This document shows positions 45,751-47,955 of a DNA stretch of 47,955 nt, in pieces. The DNA is from a virus, in IMG/VR virus record IMGVR_UViG_3300026320_000011, positions 1 to 47,955 of that record; one strand, written 5' to 3'. Made by a program: the position numbers and the translations under genes. Below the pieces are notes generated by a model, which was not told where the DNA came from, searched no databases, and saw only the letters and a program-made list of their open reading frames with translations. Every line of letters begins with the position of its first letter. Position 1 is the first letter of the stretch.

Positions 45751-46484
45751 CAGCGGCCGCGCTTCTTTTCGAGGGCCGCCAAAGCCGCCCTGTATTTGCT
45801 TGCCGGAATCTCCGAAATGCTCGGCGACCGCATGTAGTTCAGGAAGGCGTCGCGGTTCGCGCCCACGTCCTCCATGAGCGCCTGAATCTCGGCGGCCTCG
45901 TCCGTCGTCACACGCTCGCCGGCGCGGGGATCGTTGCCGTCTGTGTCTTCTCCCACGGCGATGTTGAAAATGAGCTTCAGCAGATAGCGTTGGCCGTAGC
46001 TCATGGCCGCACCGGCGGCGTGTGTTTTGGTCATCACGTCGCCGCCCTTCGCGCCCTTGCCATCGGCTGGCATATCGACGTGGTAAGGCTCGGTGTGGCC
46101 ATCGCGGTGGCGGACCTTGCAGGCGACGCGGATATGGTCGGCCGGTGCGCCGTCAGCGGTGTTGAAGCTGAGCGAGAAGCCATGGCGGGAATAGACCGGC
46201 CGAACCTCGCGGTCGAGCGCCGGATAGCTGGCGTATTTGCTGCGGGTCTGCGGGTTGTCGGCGTTGGCCGCGACGGGTCGCAACTCGGCCTGGGCGAGGT
46301 TCATGGCGTCGCTGAACGACTGTTCCGCCGAGCGGGCCTGCAATCGCTCGTGCATCGCCATCAACCGTTCCAGCTTCTCGATGTCGATGCTAGGATCACG
46401 GGCGGCGCGATCGATGATCGCCATGACCGATGAAGCGTCGGCTGGCACGATTTCGGCGGTCTGTTGGGGTGCGATAGCGTTCAT
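45750..46484 (-). CDS. ERF-family single-strand annealing protein
   Basis: 244 residues from the ATG at 46484 (GGAGAGGAAG upstream). A longer frame opens at 46586. Core: SAEQSFSDAMNLAQAELRPVAANADNPQTRSKYASYPALDREVRPVYSRHGFSLSFN, then CKVRHRDGHTEPYHVDMPADGKGAKGGDVMTKTHAAGAAMSYGQRYLLKLIFNIAVGEDTDGN, the ERF signature (G.A.SY..RYL...F.I...ED.DGN). It binds ssDNA and pairs complementary strands in phage recombination and replication. It works with the YqaJ-type exonuclease and NinB in the same operon. Confidence 0.9.
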   Translation of the reverse strand: MNAIAPQQTAEIVPADASSVMAIIDRAARDPSIDIEKLERLMAMHERLQARSAEQSFSDAMNLAQAELRPVAANADNPQTRSKYASYPALDREVRPVYSRHGFSLSFNTADGAPADHIRVACKVRHRDGHTEPYHVDMPADGKGAKGGDVMTKTHAAGAAMSYGQRYLLKLIFNIAVGEDTDGNDPRAGERVTTDEAAEIQALMEDVGANRDAFLNYMRSPSISEIPASKYRAALAALEKKRGR

Positions 46485-46563
46485 GACTTCCTCTCCAGCA
46501 AAGCCTTCAATGACCCGCCTTCCCGATTGAGGGTTCAACGTCTCCCAGAGAATGTTCTTGAGG

Positions 46564-47088
46564 TTAACCGCTGATAAGGCGTTCATAGTCTCGTCTCCTG
46601 AATTGCGACTTGTTGTAAGAGCCTTTGTCGATGTTGATCTGGTAGCGGCTGGAGCGCGCTAAGACCTCTTTGCCGATGTCCTCCACCAGCAGCGCCGCTT
46701 CCCAGAACGGCCCGAAGTCTTTCTTGGCGCGATAGGTCCGGTCGTAACCGCGTTTCCACGCGACGTATTCCGGCTGACGGCAATACTCGACGTGGCGCGG
46801 CATGATCTTGCGGCGTTCTACGGCGGCTTTCACCGGATCGTATGTGCGCTGAAAATAGGCGGCCTTCTCAGCCCTCAACCGTTCGCGGTTGACCTCCCGG
46901 TATTGGCGGTCATAGTCGGCCTTGAGCGTGCGTTTGACGGGCTCGGCGAGCAGTTCCTTGCGACGGCCAACACCGGCGCACACGCGGCCACAGTAGAGCG
47001 TCGCGTCCTTGGCCTTAGCGCGGTTGATGGCGCCGTTCTCGATGAATACGCCGAAGCCGCAGACGGGACAGAACACGAGCGACTTCAC
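46564..47088 (-). CDS. Hypothetical Zn-ribbon protein
   Basis: 174 residues from a GTG at 47088. N-terminal FCPVCGFGVFIENG...LYCGRVCAGVGRRKE carries two Cys pairs (C-x2-C and C-x3-C) of a zinc ribbon. The rest is very basic, Arg/Lys/Tyr-rich and helical (YDRQYREVNRERLRAEKAAYFQRTYDPVKAAVERRK). No HNH catalytic residues are visible. A DNA-binding role is plausible but unproven. Confidence 0.65.
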   Translation of the reverse strand: MKSLVFCPVCGFGVFIENGAINRAKAKDATLYCGRVCAGVGRRKELLAEPVKRTLKADYDRQYREVNRERLRAEKAAYFQRTYDPVKAAVERRKIMPRHVEYCRQPEYVAWKRGYDRTYRAKKDFGPFWEAALLVEDIGKEVLARSSRYQINIDKGSYNKSQFRRRDYERLISG

Positions 47089-47258
47089 GGCAACCGCTCC
47101 ATGGTCAGGGCCGCCAGCAAGTCCTCAACCGCCGCTTCGTCAGGGCAATTCGAGAACGCGCAATGGATGACCCGCAGGTCCGGCTCTGCGTGGCGTTGGT
47201 CTTGGTCGTTTAGGCGGATGACTTGACGGAAGACGTTGGCCCAGGAATTGGGGTTCAT
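47085..47258 (-). CDS. Hypothetical small protein
   Basis: 57 residues from an ATG at 47258 overlapping the upstream stop (ATGA): MNPNSWANVFRQVIRLNDQD, then HCAFSNCPDEAAVEDLLAALTMERL. Its stop overlaps the next gene's GTG (GTGA). Not recognised. Confidence 0.6.
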   Translation of the reverse strand: MNPNSWANVFRQVIRLNDQDQRHAEPDLRVIHCAFSNCPDEAAVEDLLAALTMERLP

Positions 47259-47554
47259 GTGACATCCCCCGTGGCGTTATCGAGAAGGTCGTCCCAGCAG
47301 TCCATTTCCAGCTTGTCGCGGACCAGATCGGCCCAATCCTGAAAGCCATCGTGGAAGGGGCCGGGTTTGCCGTCGATGGTCAGGACGGCGATATTGTCAA
47401 TCTCGGCAGGATCGGCTTCGTGGTAGTACTCGGGAGGCCCTGATGTTCGCGCGGACCTTCCCCAATGCACGTCGTATTCGACCTCAACCTCGATTTCAGC
47501 GGTGGGAATATCGCCGCCCCATGATAGGCTCGTTGCGTAGCGGCGGCGGCTCAT
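47255..47554 (-). CDS. Hypothetical acidic protein
   Basis: 99 residues from the ATG at 47554 (ATGA with the upstream stop; a 4-residue longer start at 47566 is possible). SRRRYATSLSWGGDIPTAEIEVEVEYDVHWGRS... and AEIDNIAVLTIDGKPGPFHDGFQDWADLV, mixed beta/helix and acidic. Not recognised. Confidence 0.6.
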   Translation of the reverse strand: MSRRRYATSLSWGGDIPTAEIEVEVEYDVHWGRSARTSGPPEYYHEADPAEIDNIAVLTIDGKPGPFHDGFQDWADLVRDKLEMDCWDDLLDNATGDVT

Positions 47555-47754
47555 CTCATGCTCCAAATCGCGCGCTCAAACGCTTCGACGCTGCCGAAAT
47601 TGGCTTCGATCTTCGCCAGCTGAGGATCAGTCAGCGTGCGCGTGTAGACCTCCGCTCTCCCTCGCAGCACTGGCTTGGTGGTCTCTACGGACCTAGCGAG
47701 GGCTGCATAAGTGGCTCCGCGTGGGGTTAGGGCTATGGTGGGGTGATCGGCCAT
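47551..47754 (-). CDS. Hypothetical small protein
   Basis: 67 residues: LTPRGATYAALARSVETTKPVLRGRAEVYTRTLTDPQLAKIEANFGSVEAFERAIWSMR. Helical; not recognised. ATG overlaps the repeat gene's stop (TGATG). Confidence 0.6.
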   Translation of the reverse strand: MADHPTIALTPRGATYAALARSVETTKPVLRGRAEVYTRTLTDPQLAKIEANFGSVEAFERAIWSMR

Positions 47755-47955
47755 CAGGCGGGTTCTGGCGTGGGGACGCGCTTGAGACAGTCCACCATGC
47801 CATCAGCCAGGGCCTTCATGCGGGTGCGATAGGCGTTGGCGTTGGCGTTGGCGTAGGCGTTGGCGTAGGCGTTGGCGTAGGCGTAGGCGTCGGCGTAGGC
47901 GTTGGCGTAGGCGTTGGCGTAGGCGTTGGCGTTGGCGTTGGCGTAGGCGTTGGCG
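47754..47955 (-). CDS. Dipeptide-repeat protein, C-terminal part
   Basis: Continuation of the minus-strand gene that starts at 613. After the Ala-Tyr/Asn/Asp repeats it closes with YRTRMKALADGMVDCLKRVP and TPEPA, stop TGA at 47754-47756. With the 41-bp end overlap collapsed it joins in frame. A basic helix and a short proline-rich end follow the repeat; the stop overlaps the next gene start as TGATG. Confidence 0.85.
   Translation of the reverse strand, partial: ANAYANANANAYANAYANAYADAYAYANAYANAYANANANAYRTRMKALADGMVDCLKRVPTPEPA
47832..47955. repeat. GGCGTN hexamer tandem repeat, right end; 41-base overlap with the left end
   Basis: Twenty complete GGCGTN hexamers plus a partial one. The last 41 bases are identical to bases 1-41. 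The block TTTATATAACA (sixth-base order) at 47832-47897 recurs at 8-73, showing an internal duplication of about 66 bp in the circular repeat array. Confidence 0.95.

Overview
The window is an essentially complete genome of a short-tailed (podovirus-type) phage of about 48 kb. The first 41 bases are repeated exactly as the last 41 bases, inside a hexamer tandem repeat. Joining the ends with that overlap restores one in-frame 257-residue gene across the junction, so the molecule is circular or circularly permuted (about 47,914 bp) and was cut inside a repeat gene. The host is probably an alphaproteobacterium: base composition is GC-rich and the phage carries a GcrA-type cell-cycle regulator, a family typical of Caulobacterales and Rhizobiales. 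I saw no integrase, DNA polymerase, RNA polymerase or tRNA gene.

The layout is two opposed transcription units. The divergent start is at about 1204-1436, a gene-free region with strong inverted repeats. Rightward (+), 1437-9684 carries regulators and early functions: a Cro-like HTH protein, a PD-(D/E)XK protein, an MT-A70 methylase, a Dam-type methylase, a GcrA homologue, a GIY-YIG endonuclease, a C5-cytosine methylase, a free-standing DnaA domain IV protein, a PAPS-reductase-like protein, a replication/primosome-like protein and a receiver-less OmpR-type winged-helix protein. From 9741 to 39147 the virion genes follow: small and large terminase, portal, a GroES-like co-chaperonin, scaffold, major capsid protein, P22 gp4-like and gp10-like tail proteins, a collagen-like fibre, three P22-type ejection proteins (the last with a SleB hydrolase domain), another fibre, then lysis genes (holin, M15-type endolysin, spanin-like pair). 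Leftward (-), from 1203 through the junction and down to 39154, is an early/accessory operon: small hypothetical proteins, a Tyr-Ala/Asn-Ala/Asp-Ala repeat protein, a recombination set (ERF annealing protein, YqaJ-type exonuclease, NinB), three HNH endonucleases and a string of small accessory genes. Most neighbours overlap as ATGA, GTGA or TGATG, so translation is heavily coupled.

The most unusual signal is at three of the six homing-type endonuclease genes. Each sits beside a short duplicate of the adjacent target gene's end, in which the shared residues are the same or similar but many codons differ. The fossils are the start of the C5-methylase (4957 vs 5559), the end of the major capsid gene (20945 vs 20785) and the start of a tail-fibre gene (34715 vs 35327). 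This looks like endonuclease insertion accompanied by a recoded replacement gene end. Other points of note are a dispersed 50-bp element that encodes the C-terminal tail of several proteins and also occurs as non-coding copies, a possible two-state RNA hairpin before the first virion gene, and phased GTAACCA repeats in front of the terminase genes.
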